A stretch of DNA of 64,000 nt from the NCBI RefSeq assembly GCF_000455605.1, contig NC_017025.1:1364001-1428000 (forward strand), written 5' to 3'. Each line of letters begins with the position of its first letter. Position 1 is the first letter of the stretch. Shown here one piece after another: positions 25,283-34,882 of this stretch. The DNA is from Flavobacterium indicum GPTSA100-9 = DSM 17447. Its GTDB lineage: Bacteria > Bacteroidota > Bacteroidia > Flavobacteriales > Flavobacteriaceae. The notes under the pieces are model-generated. The model had not been told where the DNA came from. It searched no databases and saw nothing but the letters and a program-made list of their open reading frames with translations. The position numbers and the translations under genes are program-made.

Positions 25283-25879
25283 ATGTATAAAGTTTTTGTG
25301 AACGAAAAACCACTTTTTTTAACAAATCAAGTGCAAAAGGAAACAAATTTTAGAATTTATTTGTTAGAAACGGTTAATTTCAGAAAAGTAATTTCAGAGC
25401 TTTTCTTGAATAAAATTGATAGTGCCTATTTGTACCATCCGGATGAGAAATTAATCATGAAGACATTAAAGTCTAAATTACCTGTTGCCAAAGCAGGGGG
25501 TGGGTTGGTTTACAATCAGAAAGGGGAAGTATTATTTATTTTTAGAAATGGAAAATGGGATTTGCCTAAAGGAGGTATTGAAAAAAATGAAGAAATTGAA
25601 GATACTGCCATCAGAGAAGTTGAAGAAGAAACTGGAGTTACGGGTTTAATAATAACAGATAAACTGCAAAAAACGTATCATATTTTTAAACGTAATGGAA
25701 GGTATAAGCTTAAAATTACGTATTGGTACAAAATGAAAACTAATTTCACCGGTATTCCTCAACCTCAAGAAGATGAAGGTATTGAAAAAGTAGCTTGGTT
25801 AAAACCAGAGGAAATTCCTTTAGCTCTTGAAAACTCTTATGAAAACATTAAATTATTATTTGAAGAAGTATTAGTTTAG
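25283..25879 (+). CDS. NUDIX hydrolase
   Basis: A 198-aa protein. The complete NUDIX box is present, with the G, E, REVEEETGV residues in the right spacing within GGIEKNEEIEDTAIREVEEE (about residues 94-113). The preceding WDLPKGG is the usual strand. The N-terminal 70 residues are a Flavobacteria-type extension with YKVFVNEKPLFL. It hydrolyses a nucleoside diphosphate linked to another moiety; the substrate is not readable. ATG 25283 is selected since the earlier in-frame start overlaps the pyrE start and adds nine atypical residues. Confidence 0.9.
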   Translation: MYKVFVNEKPLFLTNQVQKETNFRIYLLETVNFRKVISELFLNKIDSAYLYHPDEKLIMKTLKSKLPVAKAGGGLVYNQKGEVLFIFRNGKWDLPKGGIEKNEEIEDTAIREVEEETGVTGLIITDKLQKTYHIFKRNGRYKLKITYWYKMKTNFTGIPQPQEDEGIEKVAWLKPEEIPLALENSYENIKLLFEEVLV

Positions 25880-25978
25880 CTTCATTAACAAATCATTTAC
25901 AAATTTATCCAATTTAAAGATTTACATTTGCTACAAGTTTTGATTACATTTAAATTAATTGATGAATAACAAGAATTA

Positions 25979-26377
25979 ATGAAGAAATTGAATTATAAAT
26001 ATTTCTTTTTACTATTCATAGCAATGATGAGTTGTTTTGGTGTTTATACCAAAACCATTCATAATGAGGGTACTTTTGTTACGCGTTATGTTGTTCATCA
26101 TTCAGAAGTTAATTCTAACCAAAAACATTACATTTCTCCTGGCTCCTTAGTTTATGAGGTAGATTATGAAAATGTAGAAATCAATGAATCTGAAATTGAA
26201 GATAGTGATTTTGAATTAAATTTTTTTGATTCAGCATTTTTTGTAAAATTTCTAAACGCTAATGGTTGTAATTATCTTTTTAATTCATTTAAAAATGGAT
26301 TAAAAGATTGTTTCTTTACAAACTATTTATCATCCATCCACTCTTTTAACGTTTTATTCTGCGTATACAGGCTGTGA
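25979..26377 (+). CDS. Hypothetical exported protein upstream of the RND operon
   Basis: A 132-aa protein with a signal-like segment (YKYFFLLFIAMMSCFGVYT; a lipobox at MMSC18 is possible). The remainder is short, acidic in the middle (NVEINESEIEDSDFELNFFDS), with Cys and aromatic residues at the C end (DCFFTNYLSS). I recognise no family. It is 80 bp upstream of the efflux adaptor gene and on the same strand, with a perfect TTAGGA-N3-TCCTAA palindrome in between; it may be a small accessory or a leader gene of the operon. Low functional confidence. Confidence 0.5.
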   Translation: MKKLNYKYFFLLFIAMMSCFGVYTKTIHNEGTFVTRYVVHHSEVNSNQKHYISPGSLVYEVDYENVEINESEIEDSDFELNFFDSAFFVKFLNANGCNYLFNSFKNGLKDCFFTNYLSSIHSFNVLFCVYRL

Positions 26378-26401
26378 TAAATTAATTTATTTTCGGTTTT
26401 T

Positions 26402-26416
26402 TTAGGATGTTCCTAA
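26402..26416. promoter_or_regulatory. Palindrome TTAGGA-N3-TCCTAA before the RND adaptor gene
   Basis: A perfect 6+6 inverted repeat (TTAGGATGTTCCTAA), 42 bp upstream of the adaptor ATG and with no T-run after it. It looks like an operator rather than a terminator. No regulator gene is adjacent. Confidence 0.4.
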
Positions 26417-26457
26417 TACTCAATTATTCCAAAAATTAATTAATTTATACTCTTATT

Positions 26458-27546
26458 ATGGCTAAAAGAATTGTATTACTTTTAAGCTTAGGTAGTGTGT
26501 TAGCATTATCTAGTTGTGGTTCAAAACACGAAGAAAAAGAAGAAACAGCAAAATATTTAGTAACTTCTCCAGTTCAACAAGATACTTTAGTTGAACGTAA
26601 ATATGTGTGTCAAATTCACTCAGTAAAGCACATTGAGTTACGTGCATTAGAACAAGGTTATTTGCAAAAAATATTTGTAGATGAAGGGCAAACTGTTGTT
26701 CAGGGACAAAAAATGTTTCAAATTATGCCTAATGTTTATCAGGCAGAATTATCTAAAGCAAAAGCCGAAGCAGAAACGGCATTGATTGAATATAAAAATA
26801 CAAAAGCACTTGCTGACAAAAATGTAGTATCTAAAAATGAATTGGCTTTAGCAAAAGCAAAATTAGATAAAGCAAGAGCTGAAGTTCAATTATCAGCTAC
26901 ACATTTAGGTTTTACAGATGTAAGAGCGCCTTTTACAGGTATTATGGATCATTTACATGTACGTGAAGGAAGTTTGTTGGAAGAAGGAGAATTATTAACT
27001 ACCCTTTCTGATAACAGTAAAATGTGGGTGTATTTTAATGTGCCAGAAGCAGAATACTTGAATTATATGACCAATAAATCAAGTAAAGACAAATTAAAAG
27101 TTCATTTAGAAATGGCAAATGGTTCTATCTTTAATCAAGAAGGAATTGTGGAAACTATTGAAGGTGAATTTAATAACGAAACAGGTAATATTGCTTTTAG
27201 AGCAACGTTCCCTAATCCTAATAAATTATTAAGACACGGTGAAACTGGAAATATTATTGTTAAAAATAAATATCCTAATGCCATCTTAATTCCTCAAAAA
27301 GCTACATTTGAAGTATTAGATAAAAAATATGTATTTGTACTTGATAAAAACAACGTAATTCATCAAAAAGAAATTACGGTTGCTGAAGAAGAAGTACCGT
27401 ACTTATTTATTGTGAAAAAAGGGTTATCTAAAGAAGATAAAATTTTATTAGACGGTTTAAGAAAAGTGAAGGATGGTCAGAAAGTTCACCCTGATTATCA
27501 AGACCCTAAACAAGTTTTCCATTCATTAGAAGTAGAAGCGGAATAA
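26458..27546 (+). CDS. RND efflux periplasmic adaptor (membrane fusion protein)
   Basis: A 362-aa lipoprotein (LALSSC20GSKHEEKEE) of the HlyD/AcrA family. Order of domains: barrel-sandwich first half (RALEQGYLQKIFVDEGQTVVQGQKMF, about 62-90), a helical hairpin (about 97-142), barrel-sandwich second half (TDVRAPFTGIMDHLHVREGSLL) and then beta-barrel and membrane-proximal domains ending near HPDYQDP. It links pump and outer-membrane channel in the periplasm. It is the first gene of a classical three-gene operon. Confidence 0.95.
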   Translation: MAKRIVLLLSLGSVLALSSCGSKHEEKEETAKYLVTSPVQQDTLVERKYVCQIHSVKHIELRALEQGYLQKIFVDEGQTVVQGQKMFQIMPNVYQAELSKAKAEAETALIEYKNTKALADKNVVSKNELALAKAKLDKARAEVQLSATHLGFTDVRAPFTGIMDHLHVREGSLLEEGELLTTLSDNSKMWVYFNVPEAEYLNYMTNKSSKDKLKVHLEMANGSIFNQEGIVETIEGEFNNETGNIAFRATFPNPNKLLRHGETGNIIVKNKYPNAILIPQKATFEVLDKKYVFVLDKNNVIHQKEITVAEEEVPYLFIVKKGLSKEDKILLDGLRKVKDGQKVHPDYQDPKQVFHSLEVEAE

Positions 27547-27567
27547 TCACTTTTAAAAACAATTTTT

Positions 27568-30500
27568 ATGTTTAAGAATTTTATCAAACGACCAGTGATG
27601 GCGATCGTTGTATCGTTAATCATTATATTTATGGGTTTACTTTCCATAAAAACGTTACCTATATCTCAATTTCCTGAAATTGCACCTCCAAGGGTAATTG
27701 TAACTTTAGCGTATCCTGGAGCAAGTGCCGATGTATTAGTAAAATCAGCTTTAATTCCATTAGAACGTTCTATCAATGGAGTTCCAGGAATGAAATACAT
27801 GGTTTCCGATGCAACATCTGCCGGTGAAGCAACAATCCAAGTTGTTTTTGAATTAGGTACTGACCCTAATCAAGCGGTTGTAAATGTAAAAAACCGTGTG
27901 GATAAGGTAATAAATAATTTACCTCATTTAGTTCAATTAGAAGGTGTAATTGTTAATGTAGTGCAACCAAGTATGTTGATGTATATTAACTTGTATAGTA
28001 ATGATAAAAACTCGGATGAGAAGTTTTTATATAATTATGCGAATGTTAATATTATTCCAGAAATTCAACGTATCAACGGTATTTCACAAGCACAAATTTT
28101 AGGAAATAGAAACTATGCTATGCGTGTTTGGTTAAATCCTGACCGTATGCGTGCTTATAAAGTTTCAGTCGATGAAGTGATGAAGGCCATGGCTGAGCAA
28201 AGTATTATCGGTCGTCCAGGACGTTTAGGACAAGCTACAGGTATTAAATCACAATCTTTGGAATATGTTTTGGTGTACCAAGGACGATACAATAAACCTG
28301 AGCAGTATGAAAACATAATCATTCGTTCCAATTCTGAAGGTGAAATTATTAAATTAAAGGATATTGGAAAAGTTCAGTTTGGAAGTGAATTTTTTGATAT
28401 CTATTCCAATAAAGACGGACATCCGTCCGCAGCGATTCAATTAAAACAAGTTTACGGTAGTAACGCCAGTGATGTAATTGAACAAGTGAAGCATAAAATG
28501 GAGGAGTTAAAAGGCTCATTCCCTCCAGGTATGAAATATGAAGTGAGTTATGATGTATCGAATTTCTTAGATGCCTCTATTGATAAAGTAATTCATACCT
28601 TAGGAGAAGCATTTGTTTTAGTTGCTCTAGTAGTGTTTATTTTCTTAGGTGATTGGCGTTCTACATTAATTCCAATTATTGCTGTTCCAATTTCATTGAT
28701 TGGTGCGTTTATCTTCATGAAAGCATTTGGATTAACGATTAATTTAATTACTCTTTTTGCCCTAGTATTAGCCATTGGAATCGTTGTTGATGATGCCATC
28801 GTCGTCGTGGAAGCGGTCCACCTAAAAATGGAAGAAGACCATGTTGGACCTTATAAAGCAGTGCAGCGTGTATTAGGAGAAATAGGTGGAGCTGTTGTTG
28901 CAATTACATTATTAATGACCTCCGTTTTTGTTCCGGTGGCCTTTATGACCGGACCGGTTGGTGTGTTCTACAGACAGTTCTCTATTACCATGGCTTCTTC
29001 AATTGTGTTATCTGGAATTGTTGCCTTAACATTAACACCGGTATTATGTGCTATGATTTTAAAAAATACACATGGACAACCAAGAAAGAAAACGCCAATT
29101 AATAGATTTATTGATGCATTTAACCGATGGTTTGAAAAATTAACGGGTAGATACACTAACATTTTAACTAAAATTGTTGATAGAAGATTAGTTACTTTCT
29201 TAGTTTTAGGTGGATTTGCAGTGGGAACTTTCTTTGTAAATGAAACATTACCAGCCGGATTTATTCCTGGTGAAGATCAAGGTATGATTTATGCTATTAT
29301 TCAAACACCTCCGGGCTCAACTTTAGAAAACACCAATGCAGTAGCTAGAAAATTACAAGCCATTGCTAAGAAAGTTGAAGGGATACAATCGGTTTCTTCA
29401 TTAGCTGGTTATGAAGTATTAACTGAAGGTCGTGGTTCTAATGCGGGTACTTGTTTGATTAACTTAAAACCTTGGGAAGATCGAGAACATTCGGTACATG
29501 AAATTATAGAGGAATTAGAGGAAAAATCAAAAGATTTTGGTGCGGTTATAGAATATTTTGAACCACCAGCAGTTCCAGGTTATGGAGCAGCAGGAGGATT
29601 ATCACTTCGTTTATTAGATAAAACCAATGGGGAAGATTACCATGAGTTTGATCGCATCAATAAAGAATTTATGAGCGAATTAGGTAAGCGTAAGGAATTA
29701 ACAGGTTTGTTTACATTTTATGCTGCTAACTATCCGCAATATGAAATTGTAATAGACAATCAAGCAGCTATGCAAAAAGGTGTTTCTATTGGAAATGCTA
29801 TGGAAAATTTGAATATATTAATTGGTTCAACTTACGAACAAGGATTTATTCGCTTTAATAATTTCTTTAAAGTGTATGTGCAATCGGGGCCAGAATTTAG
29901 AAGATATGCCAGTGATTTATTGAACTATTACGTGAAAAACGATAAAGGAGAAATGGTACCTTATTCTGCTTTTATGACATTGAAAAAGCGTCAAGGACCA
30001 AACGAAATTACTCGTTATAATTTATATAATTCTGCTGCAATTAGAGCAGTACCAGCCAAAGGTTATACTACCGGTGAAGCAATTAAAGCCATTCAAGAGG
30101 TAGCTAAAAAACATTTGCCTCACGGGTACGATGTGGATTGGGAAGGTTTATCTTTTGATGAAGCAAGAAGAGGAAATGAAGGAATTATCATTTTCGGAAT
30201 TGTATTAATCTTCGTTTATTTAGTATTGGCCGCTCAGTATGAAAGTTTTATTTTACCAATGGCCGTTGTTTTATCTCTTCCTGCGGGTATTTTTGGAACA
30301 TTCTTCTTGTTAAAAATGTTCGGATTAGCGAATGATATTTATGCACAAGTTGGATTAGTGATGTTGGTCGGATTATTAGGTAAAAATGCCGTATTAATTG
30401 TAGAGTACGCCGTTCAGAAAAACCAGCAGGGTATGTCAATTTTAGATTCGGCAATTGAAGGAGCAAAAGTGCGTTTTAGACCCATTTTAATGACTTCATT

Positions 30501-30777
30501 TGCATTTATTGCAGGATTAATTCCTCTAGTTAAAGCAACAGGTGCTGGAGCAATCGGAAATAGAACAATTGGAACTTCTGCTCTAGGAGGAATGTTATTC
30601 GGAACTATTTTCGGTGTGATATTAATCCCTGGATTGTATTATATTTTTGGAAAATTGGCAGAAGGTAGAAAAATGATTAAACATGAAGATTTTACACCTT
30701 TAACCGAAGAGGTAGACTATAATCATAAACACAAAAAAGATAAAAATAAAGATACAGGACACAATGAAAAAAAATAA
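27568..30777 (+). CDS. RND efflux pump permease (HAE1/AcrB type)
   Basis: A 1069-aa inner-membrane resistance-nodulation-division transporter, normal length. It begins MFKNFIKRPVMAIVVSLIIIF, with the GISQAQILGNRNYAMRVWLNPDRM porter segment, the SxxD-type proton relay region LFALVLAIGIVVDDAIVVVEAV (paired Asp in helix 4) and the equivalent GLLGKNAVLIVEYA (Lys in helix 10). The C-terminal tail is His/Lys-rich (HKHKKDKNKDTGHNEKK), reminiscent of a metal-binding tail but commonly seen in such pumps. It overlaps the outer-membrane factor gene by 14 bp. Substrates, probably drugs or bile-like amphiphiles, are not readable. Confidence 0.96.
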   Translation: MFKNFIKRPVMAIVVSLIIIFMGLLSIKTLPISQFPEIAPPRVIVTLAYPGASADVLVKSALIPLERSINGVPGMKYMVSDATSAGEATIQVVFELGTDPNQAVVNVKNRVDKVINNLPHLVQLEGVIVNVVQPSMLMYINLYSNDKNSDEKFLYNYANVNIIPEIQRINGISQAQILGNRNYAMRVWLNPDRMRAYKVSVDEVMKAMAEQSIIGRPGRLGQATGIKSQSLEYVLVYQGRYNKPEQYENIIIRSNSEGEIIKLKDIGKVQFGSEFFDIYSNKDGHPSAAIQLKQVYGSNASDVIEQVKHKMEELKGSFPPGMKYEVSYDVSNFLDASIDKVIHTLGEAFVLVALVVFIFLGDWRSTLIPIIAVPISLIGAFIFMKAFGLTINLITLFALVLAIGIVVDDAIVVVEAVHLKMEEDHVGPYKAVQRVLGEIGGAVVAITLLMTSVFVPVAFMTGPVGVFYRQFSITMASSIVLSGIVALTLTPVLCAMILKNTHGQPRKKTPINRFIDAFNRWFEKLTGRYTNILTKIVDRRLVTFLVLGGFAVGTFFVNETLPAGFIPGEDQGMIYAIIQTPPGSTLENTNAVARKLQAIAKKVEGIQSVSSLAGYEVLTEGRGSNAGTCLINLKPWEDREHSVHEIIEELEEKSKDFGAVIEYFEPPAVPGYGAAGGLSLRLLDKTNGEDYHEFDRINKEFMSELGKRKELTGLFTFYAANYPQYEIVIDNQAAMQKGVSIGNAMENLNILIGSTYEQGFIRFNNFFKVYVQSGPEFRRYASDLLNYYVKNDKGEMVPYSAFMTLKKRQGPNEITRYNLYNSAAIRAVPAKGYTTGEAIKAIQEVAKKHLPHGYDVDWEGLSFDEARRGNEGIIIFGIVLIFVYLVLAAQYESFILPMAVVLSLPAGIFGTFFLLKMFGLANDIYAQVGLVMLVGLLGKNAVLIVEYAVQKNQQGMSILDSAIEGAKVRFRPILMTSFAFIAGLIPLVKATGAGAIGNRTIGTSALGGMLFGTIFGVILIPGLYYIFGKLAEGRKMIKHEDFTPLTEEVDYNHKHKKDKNKDTGHNEKK

Positions 30778-32197
30778 TGTAATAAAATCAATTGCCTTTG
30801 GAAGTTTGTTCATCGCTTTTTCATGTGGAATTCCAAAAGTTACAATTAAAGAAAATCAAGTGAATGTACCTTCGAGTTTTACTGCAAACTCGAAGGCTAC
30901 TTCTAACGATGCAAAAGTTAAATGGAAAGATTTTTTTGAAGATAAAAATTTGCAACAATTAATAGATTCTGCATTGGTTAATAATAAAGAATTAAACATT
31001 TTGATGCAAAAAGTAGCTATGTCTCAAAATGAAATACAAGCTAAAACTGGTGAATATTTGCCTAGTGTTGGATTTGGTGCAGGTGCTGATTTAGATAAAG
31101 TTGGAAAATATACTAGAAACGGTGCCGTTGAAGAGAATTTAAATATAAGAGAAGAGGAAAAATTTCCTGAGCCATTAACCAATTACAAATTTGGTTTGTA
31201 TAGTTCATGGGAATTAGACGTTTGGAAAAAATTACGTAATGCTAAGAAAGTAGCAGTAATGGAATTCATGGCTTCTCAAGAGGGAAAAAATTACTTAGTT
31301 ACTAATTTGGTTGCTGAAATTTCAAGTTCTTATTTTGAATTAATAGCTTTAGATAGCCAATTAAAAAATTTAGAACAAAATATTGAAATTCAGAAAAATG
31401 CTTTAGAAATTGTAAAATTATTGAAAGAATCTGCAAGAACTACTCAATTAGCGGTAAAACGTTTTGAAGCAGAAGTACAAAAAAATCAAAGTGAGATTTA
31501 CAATTTAAAACAAGATATTGTTGAAACTGAAAATAAGATTAATTTTTTAGTTGGTCGTACACCAAGACCCGTGATAAGAAGTACGGCTAATTTTTTAGAA
31601 ATGCAACCTAAATTAGTTCAAGTTGGTTTACCAGCTGATATTCTTGAAAATAGACCTGATATCAAAAAAGCACAGCTAGAAATGGAAGCGGCTAAATTGA
31701 ATGTAAAAGTAGCAAAAGCCAATTTTTATCCTTCATTTGGTTTAAAAGCGGGCGTAGGTTATGAAGCTTTTAATCCGAAATATTTATTGAATTCACCAAC
31801 TTCTTTATTGTATTCATTAGCTGGTGATGCCATCATGCCTTTAGTAAACAGAAATGCAATAAAAGCTGAATATAAAAATGCATCTGCAAAACAAATTCAA
31901 ACTGTTTTTGAATATGAACAAACAATTTTAAATGCTTATACTGAAGTAGTAAATCAAATGTCTAAAATTGATAATTTACAACAATCTTTTAAATTGAAAG
32001 AGGATCAAGTAAAAGCTTTAAATGAATCAATTGATATTGCAAATCAATTATTTCAATCAGCAAGAGCAGATTATATGGAAGTTTTATTAACACAACGTGA
32101 TGCTTTAGAAGCTAAAACAGCTTTGATTGAAACTAGAAAAAATCAAATGTTAGCCGTAGTTAATTTATATAAAGCCTTAGGAGGTGGTTGGAATTAA
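30764..32197 (+). CDS. TolC-type outer-membrane efflux lipoprotein (OprM/NodT family)
   Basis: A 477-aa outer-membrane factor with a lipoprotein signal (IAFSC21GIPK). It shows the two-fold OEP repeat: WKDFFEDKNLQQLIDSALVNNKELNILMQKV begins the first, and RPDIKKAQLEMEAAKLNVKVAKANFYPSFGLKAG the second, with long coiled helices between. It forms the trimeric channel of the tripartite pump with the two preceding genes. Its start lies within the end of the pump gene, so translation is probably coupled. A strong terminator follows. Confidence 0.94.
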   Translation: MKKNNVIKSIAFGSLFIAFSCGIPKVTIKENQVNVPSSFTANSKATSNDAKVKWKDFFEDKNLQQLIDSALVNNKELNILMQKVAMSQNEIQAKTGEYLPSVGFGAGADLDKVGKYTRNGAVEENLNIREEEKFPEPLTNYKFGLYSSWELDVWKKLRNAKKVAVMEFMASQEGKNYLVTNLVAEISSSYFELIALDSQLKNLEQNIEIQKNALEIVKLLKESARTTQLAVKRFEAEVQKNQSEIYNLKQDIVETENKINFLVGRTPRPVIRSTANFLEMQPKLVQVGLPADILENRPDIKKAQLEMEAAKLNVKVAKANFYPSFGLKAGVGYEAFNPKYLLNSPTSLLYSLAGDAIMPLVNRNAIKAEYKNASAKQIQTVFEYEQTILNAYTEVVNQMSKIDNLQQSFKLKEDQVKALNESIDIANQLFQSARADYMEVLLTQRDALEAKTALIETRKNQMLAVVNLYKALGGGWN

Positions 32198-32223
32198 TGT
32201 TAAAATTTCTGAGTTAGTAAATT

Positions 32224-32254
32224 AAGTCGTCAGTAATGGCGACTTTTTTTTTAT
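32224..32254 (+). terminator. Terminator of the RND operon
   Basis: A 9-bp stem (AAGTCGTCA/TGGCGACTT, one T-G pair) with a GTAA tetraloop and about ten T, 27 bp past the outer-membrane factor stop. Confidence 0.9.
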
Positions 32255-32276
32255 ATTTAGTAAAAAAATAGCTAAC

Positions 32277-33131
32277 ATGCAGAGCAAAGAAATATCATTG
32301 GTTTTATCAGGAGGTGGTGCCAGAGGAATTGCCCATATCGCTGTAATTGAAGAGTTGTTGAAAAAAGGATATACTATTCAATCGATTTCAGGAACTTCAA
32401 TGGGGGCATTGATTGGTGGAGTATATGCAGTTGGAAAACTAGAAGAATTTAAGCAATGGCTTTTAAAAGTTAATAAACAAAAAATATTTAGACTTATTGA
32501 TTTTAGTTTTTCATCCAAAGGTTTAGTAAAAGGAGAACGAGTTTTTAATGAAATTAAAGAATTTATTACGGATGTAAATATTGAAGATTTATCCATTATA
32601 TTTAATGCAACAGCTTTTGATATTGCAAACAATAGGGAAGTAGTATTTGATTGCGGAAGTCTTTTTCAAGCAATAAGAGCTTCTATTTCTATTCCTACCA
32701 TATTTACTCCATTGTCTGTTGGTAATTCTGTTTTTGTTGATGGCGGAGTGGTAAACAATATTCCTATTAGCAATATAGTTAGAAAACCCAATGATGTAAT
32801 AATTGCAGTCAATGTAAATGCTGGATTAACAGAAAAAGTAGATGTGTTTTCGAGTATTTTAAATGAAAAAAACATTACTAATGAGCAAGATGCATTGTTA
32901 AATATAAATAAAAAAATTAATTACTTTACATTAATAAATACTACCTTAGTGACCATGACAAATCATATGTCTAATGTGTTATTGGAGAAAAACCCGCCAG
33001 ATGTTCTAGTTGAAATTCCAAGAACTTGTGCGGGTATTTTTGAATTTTATAAAGCTAATGAAATTATAGAAATAGGTAGAGAAGCTGTAATCAAATCTAT
33101 GCTAGCTATTGAGTCTAAAATATTAGTTTAA
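32277..33131 (+). CDS. Patatin-like phospholipase
   Basis: A 284-aa patatin-family lipid acyl hydrolase. The oxyanion-hole motif SGGGARG (about residues 11-17), the nucleophile elbow G-T-S-M-G (about 39-43) and the catalytic D-G-G (about 160-162) form a complete Ser-Asp dyad. There is no signal peptide, so it is probably cytoplasmic or peripheral at the inner membrane, acting in phospholipid or lysophospholipid turnover. It converges with the M14 peptidase gene and overlaps its stop by 9 bp. Confidence 0.92.
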   Translation: MQSKEISLVLSGGGARGIAHIAVIEELLKKGYTIQSISGTSMGALIGGVYAVGKLEEFKQWLLKVNKQKIFRLIDFSFSSKGLVKGERVFNEIKEFITDVNIEDLSIIFNATAFDIANNREVVFDCGSLFQAIRASISIPTIFTPLSVGNSVFVDGGVVNNIPISNIVRKPNDVIIAVNVNAGLTEKVDVFSSILNEKNITNEQDALLNINKKINYFTLINTTLVTMTNHMSNVLLEKNPPDVLVEIPRTCAGIFEFYKANEIIEIGREAVIKSMLAIESKILV

Positions 33132-34832
33132 AATTCTATAAACGGGATAGTGCATATGGGCTTTTTCATAATAAACAGAGTGTTTGTATATCCAATCCAA
33201 TTGAGCTGCTCCGTTATCTGAAAAACTTTTGTCTTGATTTTTTTTACGTTCAAATTCTGCTTTTAATTCCGGATTTTGATTCAAAATTTCCTTTGCCATA
33301 TCTTCAAATACATAGGCTGAAAAATACTCTTTTTGTTGTAAAATAGCATCAAAATAGTTCCAATTGAAAAAAGAATCTACGGCTTCTGGTTCCAAAGTTT
33401 CTAATAGGTATTTAACTCCGAATTGATCTGTTGGAAATACATAATCACCTTTTAAAAACTTTAGTTTATGACTTGTTTTTGAAATTTTGGTATTGTAATG
33501 TCCATAATGACCTTCGTATGCCGTTTTAGCTGTTTGATATTCAAGAATTTTATAACTTTCAACTTCAATGATCGTATCTTTTTCTAATTGATAAAACTGC
33601 AAATTATTCAATTTTAATAATTCTGCTATTGGCCATTGTGCTTGTGGAACAATATACGCCTTTGGAATTTTAATAAATTGAGTTGGTTTATAATTTCCAT
33701 AAAAAGGAATTGGTTTTGTAAACGGCTGATTACGATCATAGTACAAACGGTCTTTACCTGATACCTCACTCGGTTTAAATTTTCCTTCATAACCCTTAAA
33801 ATTAAGTGAACTTACTTTTGAAGAATCAATGGCCCATGCTAAAGGATAATCCATTCCTGCTTGAAATTCTTTTTCCGCTTCTTTTCTTTTGCTTTGAATT
33901 AAATTTGAATGAGAATCAACATAGTTAATGGCACTAACCATAAATTCATAGGTAACTTTAACTCTGTCTTTATAAGGTTTCAACATATGTGTTTCGGGAA
34001 CGAATCCAAGGGTATGGAATAGAGTAGTGTAGCCAGTTGCATATCTTGGTGTATCGGTAAATTGTTCGTATCCTAAATCGGGTTTAGCCCCATGTATATT
34101 TACATAAGGTACCACATCGATTTTCTTTTTTTGCATGTCCTTTACCAAAGTTGGATACATTTCATTGATAAAATAATTTCCTAAAATAGAACCTAAACGT
34201 TCATGTTGTGTAGCGATACAAGTGAAAGTGTATTGGTAATCTGCACCATTTGAAACGTGGTTATCCAAAAAAACATCGGGTTGAACCCAATGAAAAATCT
34301 GTTGGAAACTTCTGGAGTTTTTGGTATCTGATTTTATAAAATCCCGATTTAAGTCAAAATTCCGTGCATTTCCTCTAAACCCATATTCTTCTGGTCCATT
34401 TTGATTGGCTCTTGAAGTGGCACTTCGGTTCAACATACCTCCAACATTGTATACTGGAATTACAATGATTTGGGTGTTTTTTGGAATTTTAATTTTATTC
34501 ATTGCTAAATCACGTAAGAGCGACATAGAGGCATCGATTCCATCCGGCTCACCTGGATGAATTCCGTTATTAATTAAAATTTTGGCTTTTCCCGATTTAA
34601 AATTAAAATCTTTATCAGCAGAGAAAATCACGAGGTGGAGCGGTTTTCCACTATCTGTTAATCCCATTTCTTGCATTTGAATAGTTTCAAAATATGCATC
34701 CAATTTTTGATAATAGGCAATACAATCTTCATAGGTAACCGATTGATTTCCATTTCCTTTTTCAAAAGTGGTTTTCCATTCCGTTTGAGAAAAACAAATA
34801 TTTGAGAGAAGTAAGAAAAGAATTTTTTTCAT
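33123..34832 (-). CDS. M14 family zinc carboxypeptidase, exported
   Basis: A 569-aa protein with a signal peptide (1-15, NICFSQ). The M14 zinc ligands are H and E in the NNGIHPGEPDG segment (HxxE, near residue 91) and a later His in FLDNHVSNGADYQYT (near 196); RGNARNFDLNRDFIK provides the Arg/Asn substrate-carboxylate site. Unlike pancreatic-type enzymes it has a long C-terminal extension (about 350-569) typical of Bacteroidota members. It probably trims peptides in the periplasm or outside. It is the last gene before the coaD operon terminator on the same strand. Confidence 0.9.
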   Translation of the reverse strand: MKKILFLLLSNICFSQTEWKTTFEKGNGNQSVTYEDCIAYYQKLDAYFETIQMQEMGLTDSGKPLHLVIFSADKDFNFKSGKAKILINNGIHPGEPDGIDASMSLLRDLAMNKIKIPKNTQIIVIPVYNVGGMLNRSATSRANQNGPEEYGFRGNARNFDLNRDFIKSDTKNSRSFQQIFHWVQPDVFLDNHVSNGADYQYTFTCIATQHERLGSILGNYFINEMYPTLVKDMQKKKIDVVPYVNIHGAKPDLGYEQFTDTPRYATGYTTLFHTLGFVPETHMLKPYKDRVKVTYEFMVSAINYVDSHSNLIQSKRKEAEKEFQAGMDYPLAWAIDSSKVSSLNFKGYEGKFKPSEVSGKDRLYYDRNQPFTKPIPFYGNYKPTQFIKIPKAYIVPQAQWPIAELLKLNNLQFYQLEKDTIIEVESYKILEYQTAKTAYEGHYGHYNTKISKTSHKLKFLKGDYVFPTDQFGVKYLLETLEPEAVDSFFNWNYFDAILQQKEYFSAYVFEDMAKEILNQNPELKAEFERKKNQDKSFSDNGAAQLDWIYKHSVYYEKAHMHYPVYRILN

Positions 34833-34847
34833 AGACTTAAGTTATAA

Positions 34848-34873
34848 ATAAAAAAACCTCAAAAATTGAGGTT
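34848..34873 (-). terminator. Terminator of the ddl-hypothetical-coaD operon
   Basis: Stem AACCTCAA/TTGAGGTT with an AAA loop just downstream of the coaD stop; a plus-strand A-run (34848-34856) gives the T-tract for the minus strand. Confidence 0.85.
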
Positions 34874-34882
34874 AATATTCAA

